DNA of 15,591 bases, taken from contig DATAWK010000004.1 of the NCBI GenBank assembly GCA_036267255.1, positions 1-15,591 on the forward strand, in the 5' to 3' direction. Origin of the DNA: DATAWK01 sp036267255. GTDB lineage: Bacteria; Acidobacteriota; Terriglobia; Terriglobales; Acidobacteriaceae. Both the position numbers and the translations under genes were made by a program. The number at the start of each line of letters is the position of its first letter. Positions within the stretch are counted from its first letter, which is position 1. The notes beneath the pieces were generated by a model. That model saw only the letters and a list, made by a program, of their open reading frames with translations. It searched no databases and was not told the DNA's origin. Positions 8,037 to 15,462 of the stretch are shown in pieces.

Positions 8037-8492
8037 ATGCTTTCGCTCGATGTACTCGCGGTTCTCATCTTTTTTGGCATGTTCTTTCTGATCTTCGGCT
8101 TGATCAGTTTTATTCGATGCCTGGTTACCTCGAACCGATCGAAGCGATCCGAGCGGATTCTTAGTGTGCCTATCCCTTCTCCTGTAGATGAAAAGGGTGG
8201 CAATCATCCAGAAAAGATGCCGCCCGAAGATCATGCGCGAGTCGTGAACTCGTCTTCGAAGAATCGTATTGCCTACTCCGTACAGCATGCGAGTGTTGCC
8301 TCCTTGCTGCTCTTCCATGCGAGCACAATGGGGCCATCTGCGACTGTTAAAGGCGGACAAACAATTCCAAATAAACCTACTCGAAATGCAGTCTCTGTAG
8401 CAAGAGTGCGCTTCCATATCGCCAGACATCGTATGTCAGGGCAATGGCTGCATCATTCGGACGCAGGTAACAGATACCAGACGCTGTATTGA
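8037..8492 (+). CDS. Doubtful open reading frame with one membrane helix, between kdpE and kdpF
   Basis: A 151-codon frame from ATG 8037 (an in-frame GTG at 8022 is also possible) to TGA at 8490-8492. It begins MLSLDVLAVLIFFGMFFLIF and continues to a basic stretch SNRSKRSER, as a single-pass inner-membrane protein would. The rest shows no recognisable domain, is rich in Ser, His and Arg, and has no clear ribosome-binding site. The minus strand is also open over most of the region, which lowers confidence. Position favours it: the AT-rich possible KdpE site lies about 70 bp upstream, and it ends 19 bp before the kdp microprotein. It could be a real lineage-specific kdp gene, a decayed gene, or only a long leader containing hairpins (for example 8225-8258). 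I do not recognise it. Confidence 0.25.
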   Translation: MLSLDVLAVLIFFGMFFLIFGLISFIRCLVTSNRSKRSERILSVPIPSPVDEKGGNHPEKMPPEDHARVVNSSSKNRIAYSVQHASVASLLLFHASTMGPSATVKGGQTIPNKPTRNAVSVARVRFHIARHRMSGQWLHHSDAGNRYQTLY

Positions 8493-8511
8493 TCCTAAGA
8501 AGGAGAAAGAG

Positions 8512-8598
8512 ATGTGGGACATCATTTTGATTGTTGCGACGGTTGTTTTCTTCGCCATAGCAATTGCTTATATCCACGCCTGCGAGAGATTGAGGTAA
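8512..8598 (+). CDS. 28-residue membrane microprotein preceding kdpF
   Basis: A short gene starting ATG 8512 after a strong ribosome-binding site (AAGGAG, six bases upstream) and ending TAA 8596-8598. The peptide has one hydrophobic helix (about residues 4-20, IILIVATVVFFAIAIAY) followed by IHACERLR, with a Cys and a charged C-terminus. It is not KdpF: KdpF follows 6 bp later and has its own RPEKF-type ending. The AGG of the KdpF ribosome-binding region overlaps this gene's last codons, so translation is probably coupled. Inferred role: a small inner-membrane partner of the Kdp complex, or a leader peptide. From memory, unverified, similar short AYxxxCxRL reading frames occur next to kdp genes in other bacteria. 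Confidence 0.75.
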   Translation: MWDIILIVATVVFFAIAIAYIHACERLR

Positions 8599-8604
8599 GA
8601 CACG

Positions 8605-8694
8605 ATGACGATTGAGACCATCCTTCTGCTCGTAGTGACTCTGTTTCTTTTTGCGTACCTGATCTATGCGCTGCTGCGCCCGGAGAAATTCTGA
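8605..8694 (+). CDS. kdpF: K+-transporting ATPase small subunit KdpF
   Basis: A 29-residue single-helix peptide, MTIETILLLVVTLFLFAYLI followed by YALLRPEKF. The C-terminal Leu-x-Arg-Pro-Glu-Lys-Phe is the usual KdpF ending. E. coli KdpF is of the same size and stabilises the KdpABC complex in the inner membrane. A GAGG nine bases upstream overlaps the end of the preceding microprotein gene. The stop TGA (8692-8694) shares its A with the kdpA ATG (TGATG), indicating translational coupling to kdpA. Confidence 0.9.
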   Translation: MTIETILLLVVTLFLFAYLIYALLRPEKF

Positions 8695-10469
8695 TGACAT
8701 CGAACGGCTGGCTGCAGATTTTTCTTTTCTTTGGCATCATCCTGGTGACTGCGAAGCCGCTTGGTGTTTACATGGCGCGAGTGTTCGAGGGGGAACGTAC
8801 CATTGTCGATCCTCTCTTTGGCCCGATCGAGCGACTACTGTACCGCATCACAGGCGTCGATCCATCCCGCGAAATGCATTGGACGGAGTATGGAATCGCA
8901 ATGCTGTTATTCAGCGGTGTGACCATGCTGTTGACGTATGGTATCGAACGGTTACAAACCATTCTTCCGTGGAACCCCCAACATCTTGGCGCTGTAACGC
9001 CGGATCTCGCATTCAACACCGCCGCTTCGTTTACCACCAACACGAATTGGCAGTCATACGTCCCGGAAACCACCATGAGCTACTTGACGCAGATGGTGGG
9101 GTTGGCCACACATAACTTCTGGTCAGCGGCAGTCGGTATCGCGCTCGCCATCGCGCTTATCCGTGGCATCGCACGAAGAGAAAGTAAGACCATCGGCAAC
9201 TTTTGGGTTGACCTGACACGAGCCACCTTACGAGTTCTGCTCCCCATCTGCATCGTCTACGGGCTGGTCCTCGTGTCCCAAGGGGTGATCCAAAACCTGA
9301 AACCTTATAGCGTTGTGAAAGTAATTGATCCGCAGACGGTTACGATAACTGGAAACGACGGCAAGCAAGTTACGCAGACGATCACAACCCAGACAATCGC
9401 GCAGGGGCCAGTGGCTTCACAGGAAGCTATCAAAATGTTGGGTACGAATGGCGGCGGCTTTTTCCAAGCGAACAGCGCCCATCCGTTCGAGAATCCCACG
9501 CCACTGTCCAATTTTCTCGAAATGCTTTCAATCTTTCTCATTCCAGCGGGCCTTACGGTGACCCTTGGCCGAATGATCAAATCTCCGAGGCACGGCTGGG
9601 CGGTTTTCGCTGCAATGGCGGTTCTGTTTTTTGCCGGAGTCACAGTCGCTTATTGGGCCGAATCCCAGCCGAATCCCTTGCTGCACGGAGTAAACCAGCA
9701 CGTCACCGCAATGCAAGCAGGCGGCAATATGGAAGGAAAAGAGGTCCGCTTCGGTATCGTAAACTCGGCCTTATTTGCCACCATTACTACTGATGCCAGC
9801 TGCGGCGCCGTCAACGCTATGCATGACTCGTTTATGCCGCTTGGCGGCCTGGTGCCGCTGACGAACATCCTGCTTGGCGAGGTTGTGTTTGGCGGAGTGG
9901 GAGCCGGTATGTACGGCATCCTTATCATGGTCATACTCACGGTGTTCATTGCCGGACTGATGGTGGGGCGCACACCCGAATATCTGGGCAAGAAGGTTGA
10001 GGCGTATGACGTGAAGATGGCGATGCTCTATGTATTGATCTTCCCGCTATCGATTCTGATCTTCACCGCCATTGCCGCAATCTCACCTACCTATGGTCTT
10101 AGTGCTTTGAATAATGGCGGTCCGCATGGGCTTTCCGAAATGCTGTACGCGTTCGCATCCTCCACGGGAAATAACGGGTCCGCCTTTGCCGGCCTCTCGG
10201 CAAATACACATTTCTATAACTTCACGATTGGGGCCGCCATACTGATCGGGCGTTTCCTCATGATCGTACCCATGCTGGCGGTGGCGGGGAATCTGGCAGC
10301 GAAGAAAATCGTTCCACCTTCGTCCGGGACATTTCCTGTAACCACACCACTCTTTACGGTCTTGCTGGTGAGCGTGATCCTCATCGTCGGCGCATTGACC
10401 TTCTTCCCGGTCCTGAGCCTGGGTCCTATTCTTGAACACCTGCTGCTTCACGCTGGAAAGGTATTTTGA
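8694..10469 (+). CDS. kdpA: K+-transporting ATPase subunit A (KdpA)
   Basis: Polytopic inner-membrane protein of 591 residues, somewhat longer than the 557 of E. coli. It is the K+-binding, channel-like subunit of KdpFABC. Four selectivity-filter loops of the pseudo-fourfold K+-channel fold are recognisable: TTNTNW (114-119), GTNGGG (250-255), TTDASCG (365-371) and TGNNGS (491-496). GEVVFGGVGAGMYG and FIAGLMVGRTPEYLGKK are also strongly KdpA-like. The extra length lies mainly in the loop at about 203-240, before the second filter (polar and Thr/Gln-rich, so probably exposed). The start ATG overlaps the kdpF stop; kdpB follows after 9 bp. Confidence 0.98.
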   Translation: MTSNGWLQIFLFFGIILVTAKPLGVYMARVFEGERTIVDPLFGPIERLLYRITGVDPSREMHWTEYGIAMLLFSGVTMLLTYGIERLQTILPWNPQHLGAVTPDLAFNTAASFTTNTNWQSYVPETTMSYLTQMVGLATHNFWSAAVGIALAIALIRGIARRESKTIGNFWVDLTRATLRVLLPICIVYGLVLVSQGVIQNLKPYSVVKVIDPQTVTITGNDGKQVTQTITTQTIAQGPVASQEAIKMLGTNGGGFFQANSAHPFENPTPLSNFLEMLSIFLIPAGLTVTLGRMIKSPRHGWAVFAAMAVLFFAGVTVAYWAESQPNPLLHGVNQHVTAMQAGGNMEGKEVRFGIVNSALFATITTDASCGAVNAMHDSFMPLGGLVPLTNILLGEVVFGGVGAGMYGILIMVILTVFIAGLMVGRTPEYLGKKVEAYDVKMAMLYVLIFPLSILIFTAIAAISPTYGLSALNNGGPHGLSEMLYAFASSTGNNGSAFAGLSANTHFYNFTIGAAILIGRFLMIVPMLAVAGNLAAKKIVPPSSGTFPVTTPLFTVLLVSVILIVGALTFFPVLSLGPILEHLLLHAGKVF

Positions 10470-10478
10470 GGAGCGAAT

Positions 10479-12572
10479 ATGGCAACTGCACCCATGATCC
10501 CGGATACGAAATATTCTCAGGCTGTTCCCGGCCAGCGTCACAAGCACCGGAAATCTCTTTGGGACGGCAAGATCGTGCGTCAGGCCCTTCTGGACGCATT
10601 CAGGAAGCTTTATCCGCGCACAATGATGCGCAACCCGGTGATGTTTGTCGTTGAGATTGGGAGTGTTGTAACAACACTTCTCCTCTTCCATGATCTAACA
10701 ACACATCAACGCGCCTTTGGCTTTGATCTTCAGATCACCCTATGGCTGTGGTTCACTGTTCTTTTTGCGAATTTTGCCGAGGCTATGGCTGAGGGGCGAG
10801 GGAAAGCACAGGCCGACACGCTACGCCGCGCAAAATCTGACACGACAGCTCATCGGCTTCTTCCGAATGGAGAAAGCGAGGATGTGGCAAGCGCGAAACT
10901 CCGGGTTGATGATGTCGTCGTGGTCATTGCGGGTGAGTTGATCCCAGGCGATGGAGAAGTCATTGATGGGATTGCTTCCGTCGATGAATCGGCGATCACT
11001 GGAGAGTCTGCGCCTGTGATTCGTGAGTCGGGAGGCGACCGCTCTGCGGTAACGGGAGGAACGAGAGTTCTTTCGGATCATCTGAAAATCAAAATTACAT
11101 CCAATCCCGGCGAGACATTTCTGGATCGGATGATCGCTCTGGTTGAAGGAGCTGAACGGCAGAAGACGCCAAACGAAATTGCGCTGAACATTTTGTTGGC
11201 GGGTCTGACAGTCATCTTTCTTCTCGCGGTCGTGACTCTGCAGCCGTTTGCAATATACTCTCATGCTCCTCAGACCGTGTTCGTCCTCGTATCCCTCCTG
11301 GTGTGTCTCATTCCAACCACCATTGGGGGATTATTGTCGGCCATTGGCATTGCGGGTATGGACCGGCTGGTGCAGCACAATGTTCTGGCCATGAGTGGCC
11401 GCGCGGTCGAAGCGGCAGGCGATGTGAATACTCTTCTGCTTGATAAGACTGGCACCATAACATTCGGCAACCGTCAGGCCGCCGAGTTCATCGCTGCGCC
11501 TGGGATCAGCAATGAGCAGTTGGCTGATGCTGCCCAGCTTTCTTCTCTTCCCGATGAAACTCCCGAAGGTCGCTCCATTGTGGTCCTGGCCAAAGAACGG
11601 TATGGACTACGGGGGCGCGATCTGGAGGAACTGAATGCGGAATTTGTGCCGTTTAGCGCAACCACGCGCATGTCGGGCGTGAATATCGGAAACATGGCGA
11701 TCCGTAAAGGTTCCGCGGATGCGATTACGAAATTTGTTGAAGAACGCAGCGGAGCCGTCCCGAAGGGTGTCCGCGATGCTGTCGATACCATTGCGCGCTC
11801 CGGTGGCACTCCGTTGGTGGTTGCCAGGGACAATCAGGTGATGGGAGTCATCCACCTGAAGGACATTGTAAAGGGCGGTATGCGAGAGCGGTTTGCGCAA
11901 CTGCGGGCAATGGGAATTCGTACCATTATGATCACTGGCGATAATCCCTTAACGGCCGCTGCCATCGCGCGCGAAGCGGGAGTAGATGATTTTCTTGCTG
12001 AGGCGAAGCCCAAGGACAAGATGGACCTGATCAGACGGGAGCAGGCACAGGGGAAGCTTGTTGCCATGACCGGCGATGGCACCAATGATGCTCCCGCACT
12101 GGCTCAGGCCGATGTCGGTGTTGCCATGAATACCGGCACGCAGGCAGCGAAGGAAGCCGGCAATATGGTCGATCTCGATTCAAACCCGACAAAGCTCATC
12201 GAGATTGTCGAGATCGGCAAACAACTGTTGATGACGCGGGGTGCGTTGACGACATTCTCGATTGCCAACGACGTGGCCAAATATTTTGCCATCATTCCAG
12301 CGATGTTTGCAGGAGCTTTTCCTGTGCTCAATGCGCTCAATATCATGCATTTGAAGACACCACAGTCGGCCATCCTGTCGGCAGTGATTTTCAATGCTCT
12401 CATCATCATTATTTTGATACCTCTTGCGTTGCGCGGCGTGAAGTATAGAGCTTTGGGCGCAGCTACCTTGCTGCAACGCAACCTGTGGCTCTATGGATTC
12501 GGCGGCATCATTGTGCCCTTTATCGGTATCAAGATCATCGATATGATCATCATCGCGATTCACTTGGTTTAG
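10479..12572 (+). CDS. kdpB: K+-transporting P-type ATPase subunit B (KdpB)
   Basis: Catalytic subunit of 697 residues that hydrolyses ATP to drive K+ import through KdpA. The actuator motif TGES is at 174-177, the membrane motif CLIPTTI at 276-282, the phosphorylated Asp322 in DKTGT, the nucleotide-binding KGS at 410-412, and TGDGTNDAPAL at 531-541. Asp598 and Lys601 lie in IANDVAKYF, the membrane pair that couples transport. All of these are shifted by 15 residues from E. coli numbering (Asp307, Ser162, Asp583, Lys586) because of a longer N-terminus. Ser177 therefore matches the E. coli serine whose phosphorylation inhibits the pump at high K+. GAGGAG, overlapping the kdpA stop, lies five bases before ATG 10479. 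Confidence 0.98.
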   Translation: MATAPMIPDTKYSQAVPGQRHKHRKSLWDGKIVRQALLDAFRKLYPRTMMRNPVMFVVEIGSVVTTLLLFHDLTTHQRAFGFDLQITLWLWFTVLFANFAEAMAEGRGKAQADTLRRAKSDTTAHRLLPNGESEDVASAKLRVDDVVVVIAGELIPGDGEVIDGIASVDESAITGESAPVIRESGGDRSAVTGGTRVLSDHLKIKITSNPGETFLDRMIALVEGAERQKTPNEIALNILLAGLTVIFLLAVVTLQPFAIYSHAPQTVFVLVSLLVCLIPTTIGGLLSAIGIAGMDRLVQHNVLAMSGRAVEAAGDVNTLLLDKTGTITFGNRQAAEFIAAPGISNEQLADAAQLSSLPDETPEGRSIVVLAKERYGLRGRDLEELNAEFVPFSATTRMSGVNIGNMAIRKGSADAITKFVEERSGAVPKGVRDAVDTIARSGGTPLVVARDNQVMGVIHLKDIVKGGMRERFAQLRAMGIRTIMITGDNPLTAAAIAREAGVDDFLAEAKPKDKMDLIRREQAQGKLVAMTGDGTNDAPALAQADVGVAMNTGTQAAKEAGNMVDLDSNPTKLIEIVEIGKQLLMTRGALTTFSIANDVAKYFAIIPAMFAGAFPVLNALNIMHLKTPQSAILSAVIFNALIIIILIPLALRGVKYRALGAATLLQRNLWLYGFGGIIVPFIGIKIIDMIIIAIHLV

Positions 12573-12583
12573 GAGTCAACGCA

Positions 12584-13174
12584 ATGCGTAGGAACCTTAT
12601 CACCTCTGTTCTCTATACCGTTGTTACCGGGATTCTGTTGGGAATCCTGTATCCCTTGTTGATGACCGGACTGGCGCAGGTCTTTTTTCACAACAAGGCC
12701 AATGGCCAGTTGATCGTGAAGAATGGCGTTGTCATTGGTTCCAGGATTATAGGTCAGAACTTTACTGATGCTGGCTACTTTCACGGTCGGCCCTCGGCCG
12801 CCGGTGCGAATGGATATGATGCCACTGCTTCAGGCGGCTCGAACTATGGTCCTACCAATAAGAAATACATAGATCGAGTTAACGCTGATGTCGCCGTCTT
12901 GCAAAAGGAAAACCCCGGCGTGCCCGTACCCATTGATCTGGTAACGACATCCGCCTCGGGGCTTGATCCAGACATTACTCCCGCTGCTGCCTACTTTCAG
13001 GTTCCGAGAGTCGCCAGAGCGCGTGGCATATCGGAAGAGACAGTGAAGGAGCTTGTAGCAAGACGCACGGTCCAACAGCAGTTCGGTCTATTGGGGGAGC
13101 CGCGCGTCAACGTTCTTGAACTGAATCTTGACCTAGACAAGATAGCTGTGAGGTCTCATCCCGGCACTAGATAG
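12584..13174 (+). CDS. kdpC: K+-transporting ATPase subunit C (KdpC)
   Basis: Accessory subunit of 196 residues (190 in E. coli). One N-terminal membrane helix at about 8-33 is followed by a periplasm-facing domain with FHGRPSA (66-72), SGGSNYGP (83-90), SASGLDPDI (123-131) and a basic helix PRVARARGI. These are the typical KdpC motifs. KdpC is required for assembly and raises ATP affinity of the complex. The start is the ATG at 12584, because AGGAG (12571-12575), which overlaps the kdpB stop, lies eight bases upstream; the longer frame reading back into kdpB encodes nothing KdpC-like. It is the last gene of the kdp operon. Confidence 0.97.
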   Translation: MRRNLITSVLYTVVTGILLGILYPLLMTGLAQVFFHNKANGQLIVKNGVVIGSRIIGQNFTDAGYFHGRPSAAGANGYDATASGGSNYGPTNKKYIDRVNADVAVLQKENPGVPVPIDLVTTSASGLDPDITPAAAYFQVPRVARARGISEETVKELVARRTVQQQFGLLGEPRVNVLELNLDLDKIAVRSHPGTR

Positions 13175-13258
13175 GAAAGTCTATCAGTATGAAGACCGTC
13201 TTTCCTGTCCCGTCCTTGAAAGCGCTGTAACCTCGCACAGAAAGAAAGTGCGACGAGG
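13173..13258 (+). terminator. Weak hairpins after kdpC
   Basis: AGGAAAG (13173-13179) can pair with CTTTCCT (13200-13206), and further on CCTCG..CAC (13231-13238) pairs with GTG..CGAGG with a three-base bulge. Neither is followed by a T-run, so they are poor intrinsic terminators, but they are the only candidates for the end of the kdp transcript. Confidence 0.25.
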
Positions 13259-13727
13259 CTTGCAGCAATAAGAGATTGGCAAATGCTGAGATATTTGAGC
13301 CTTTATTCCATGCTGCCAAGGCTCAACATGCAGGACGACGTGACCATCTACGACCTGAAATGCGTCATTGCGGTGGCGCAGGAAGGAAGCGGATCGAGAG
13401 CGGCTAACCCTAAAATTGCGAAGAACGTCATTCCCTAAGACACCGTCGGTAACGAGCACAACCTCGGTTCGACCCTCCGAATCAGGTCTCAGGGTATTAA
13501 AGGCTTCAACCGGGCGAAGACCGAGCCGCTGTGCGAATTCTCGATCAAGTAAAGAGCGCTCTGCCCCTGTATCGATTAGCAGGCCGGCCGAGTCTCCGTT
13601 TATTCGCGCCTCTACCAAAAGGTACCATCCACATTGTGTGATTGTGCGGCTGCGGGCTTGATCAAAGATCCGCTGAAGATAACGAGAGCTACGAAGAGCC
13701 ACACTCCTCTGGAGACAGTGATGCGAC
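13184..13727 (-). pseudogene. Frameshifted periplasmic retropepsin-like aspartic protease
   Basis: Two minus-strand frames together read like one exported protease. The first encodes a signal-peptide-like segment, VSRGVWLFVALVIFSGS then LIKPAAAQ, followed by SHNVDGT and a stop. The second, starting near 13624, continues YLLVEARINGDSAG, then the aspartic protease motif LLIDTGAERSLL (catalytic Asp codon at 13571-13573) and DGVLGNDVLRNF, as in single-domain retropepsin-like proteases. Restoring one base near 13624-13626 would join them. After DVLRNF the sequence loses family character, suggesting a second lesion, and no good start codon with a ribosome-binding site precedes the signal segment. 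It is therefore most likely a decayed gene. A sequencing error is possible for the first shift. It runs convergent to kdpC. Confidence 0.6.
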
Positions 13728-13792
13728 TTCTGTCGAGCCTATGTGTATAAATCTCATTATTATCGTGATCCAAGAGGGAAAACATGTTGTCT

Positions 13793-13832
13793 GCAAAAAT
13801 AGGGCTGGCAACTATATGCTGCGTTGCCAGCC
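13793..13832 (-). terminator. Strong intrinsic terminator of the porin gene
   Basis: Read on the minus strand, GGCTGGCAAC pairs perfectly over 10 bp with GTTGCCAGCC (arms 13823-13832 and 13803-13812, 10-base loop) and is followed by CTATTTTT. The stem begins nine bases after the porin stop codon. Confidence 0.88.
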
Positions 13833-13841
13833 ACATCCGAT

Positions 13842-15434
13842 CTAGAACTTCACGAGAAAGGCGCCCGTGATCCGATTCTCGCTATTGCGAAGATCGGGGC
13901 TCCAGCCAGGGACTAGAGACCCCGGTGCACCAGTGTTTCCATCCGGTGGGGTGACACCTCCAGGGCCGGAAAAGTATGGCACGTTCGCCGTGCGGTGGTT
14001 GTATTCCAGGCGATAGGTGAAGTACTGGCTGGGCATATAGTCCGCAGTAACCGAAGTATCCCATGCCTTGAACTGGTCTCCGGGATTCTCCGTGAAGTAC
14101 GGAGTACCGGACGCAGCCGTAGCTCCATTGATCGGCGGCAGAAGAACCAGATAGCGGCCGGGGTTGTTGATGCGACCGCCACCAAGGGTCAGACCGAAAA
14201 GATCACGATCGAACCACAACCGGTTGTAAAACATGAAGCCGAGGAAGCTCTGTTTCGGGCCTTCCTTGGTATTGCCATGGCAGCTGACTCCGCCGCCACT
14301 CTCGCAACCTGCGTCTCCGGTAAGGGTCATGGCAGCTTTGCTGATGAAAGAGTCCGGGCGATCATAATATTTGTACTCGATGCTGTCGTCGGTGTGTAAG
14401 CGGGTGCGGCTTGGTACGCCAAGCGCATCCTCGCCGAAGCCGTACTGGTTGCCGATAATTTCCAACTTGCCGTTTGGCCTCCACATAATCTGTCCGCCGA
14501 GTCCAGGCCGACCGTTGAACCGGCCATAGGACTGCCATCCGTTGATGAACCACGGTTCGATCTTCAATTTGGCCGTGGGATACCACTGCACGCGCACGCC
14601 GTTGAAGAACCAGGGCGTGTTCGAGGAGACATACGATGGCTGATAGGCCCAGTTATCGAACTGATAATACGAGAACAGGCCGACGTAGGAAAGGAAGATA
14701 CCAGCATCCACGTTGAGACCGTGCTGCACGTTGAAGTGGTAGCCGGCGTTGGCTTCGGACACATAACGATAGGCGTCGGCAAGGTCCCACTGGCCGCGCG
14801 CTGGACTAGCGTCATTGCGCGGCGTGGCGGTGGAATAAAGACCGATCTGGCTCAAAACCCGGGCACGCACATTATTCACATGGAAGTCGCCGCCGATCCC
14901 AAGGTCAGTCAGCGTTACTTCACTGGAACGAAAGACCTCGCTCGATCCGACGATGGTGTCGTCCTGCGGATGACGGAAGTCGTAGGTATAACTAACGTCC
15001 GAGCGAATTTCGGGAGTGAAGTATTTGGTTGCGTAGGGAGTGTCCTTGGTGCGGGGGTTGCCGTTGAGCCAAGTGAAATCGGCGAAGGCGAAGGGCACTG
15101 ACTTTGGATTGGAAGGGTCGGTGATTACGGCCTCCTCAGCTGGAGCGGCGGCCGGCGTCGTGGGAGCGGTTGCCGTTGCAGCCAGATGCGTATCTGGCTG
15201 GACTGCGCTGGCGTGCTTCAGCTCCGTCAACTCCTTTTCAATTTCTTCCAGTTTGTTCTGCAACTGCTGGATCTTTTGATCCTGAGCTGTCGGTGTCTGA
15301 GTATTTTCCACTGGCGGTTGCAAGTTGGGCACAGTGGTTTGGGCTTTTAAATCTCCCACCCCAAGACGCAAGCCGAGTAGCGCCAACCCCAGCAGCGATG
15401 GCCACTGAATGCGTGACTTCATTATTGTTTTCAC
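13842..15434 (-). CDS. OmpL-like outer-membrane beta-barrel porin
   Basis: Predicted outer-membrane channel of about 530 residues. The signal peptide spans roughly residues 1-31 (IQWPSLLGLALLGLRLGVG, ending LKA before QTT). A Pro/Thr-rich linker and a short coiled coil (about 51-76, IQQLQNKLEEIEKELTELKH) follow, then an Ala/Pro-rich linker and, from about residue 115, a beta-barrel with many aromatic residues, ending ITGAFLVKF with C-terminal Phe. It fits the OmpL-like beta-barrel porin-2 superfamily; the substrate is unknown. The GTG at 15434 is preferred because GGAG lies seven bases upstream. ATG 15422 is a less supported alternative, and the longer frame reading into the repeat has no ribosome-binding site. 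The right repeat copy lies 28 bp upstream, so it probably contributes the promoter or leader. A strong terminator follows at 13793-13832. Confidence 0.85.
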   Translation of the reverse strand: MKTIMKSRIQWPSLLGLALLGLRLGVGDLKAQTTVPNLQPPVENTQTPTAQDQKIQQLQNKLEEIEKELTELKHASAVQPDTHLAATATAPTTPAAAPAEEAVITDPSNPKSVPFAFADFTWLNGNPRTKDTPYATKYFTPEIRSDVSYTYDFRHPQDDTIVGSSEVFRSSEVTLTDLGIGGDFHVNNVRARVLSQIGLYSTATPRNDASPARGQWDLADAYRYVSEANAGYHFNVQHGLNVDAGIFLSYVGLFSYYQFDNWAYQPSYVSSNTPWFFNGVRVQWYPTAKLKIEPWFINGWQSYGRFNGRPGLGGQIMWRPNGKLEIIGNQYGFGEDALGVPSRTRLHTDDSIEYKYYDRPDSFISKAAMTLTGDAGCESGGGVSCHGNTKEGPKQSFLGFMFYNRLWFDRDLFGLTLGGGRINNPGRYLVLLPPINGATAASGTPYFTENPGDQFKAWDTSVTADYMPSQYFTYRLEYNHRTANVPYFSGPGGVTPPDGNTGAPGSLVPGWSPDLRNSENRITGAFLVKF

Positions 15435-15462
15435 TTCACATCTCCGTTTCTCATGAGTTCCA

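Noticed and set aside
7965..8429. 154-codon minus-strand frame opposite the kdpE-kdpF stretch
   Set aside because: No hydrophobic pattern or domain, no ribosome-binding site; considered less likely than the already doubtful plus-strand frame.
7951..8511. c-di-AMP (ydaO-type) riboswitch before kdpF
   Set aside because: Such riboswitches control K+ transport in other phyla, so I looked for the conserved core, but no matching motifs were found by eye.
10083..10691. 202-codon minus-strand frame across the kdpA-kdpB junction
   Set aside because: Antisense to two well-supported genes; rich in His, Arg and Cys with no domain.
13368..13661. 97-codon plus-strand frame
   Set aside because: Antisense to the aspartic protease core, which carries the recognisable IDTGAE motif.
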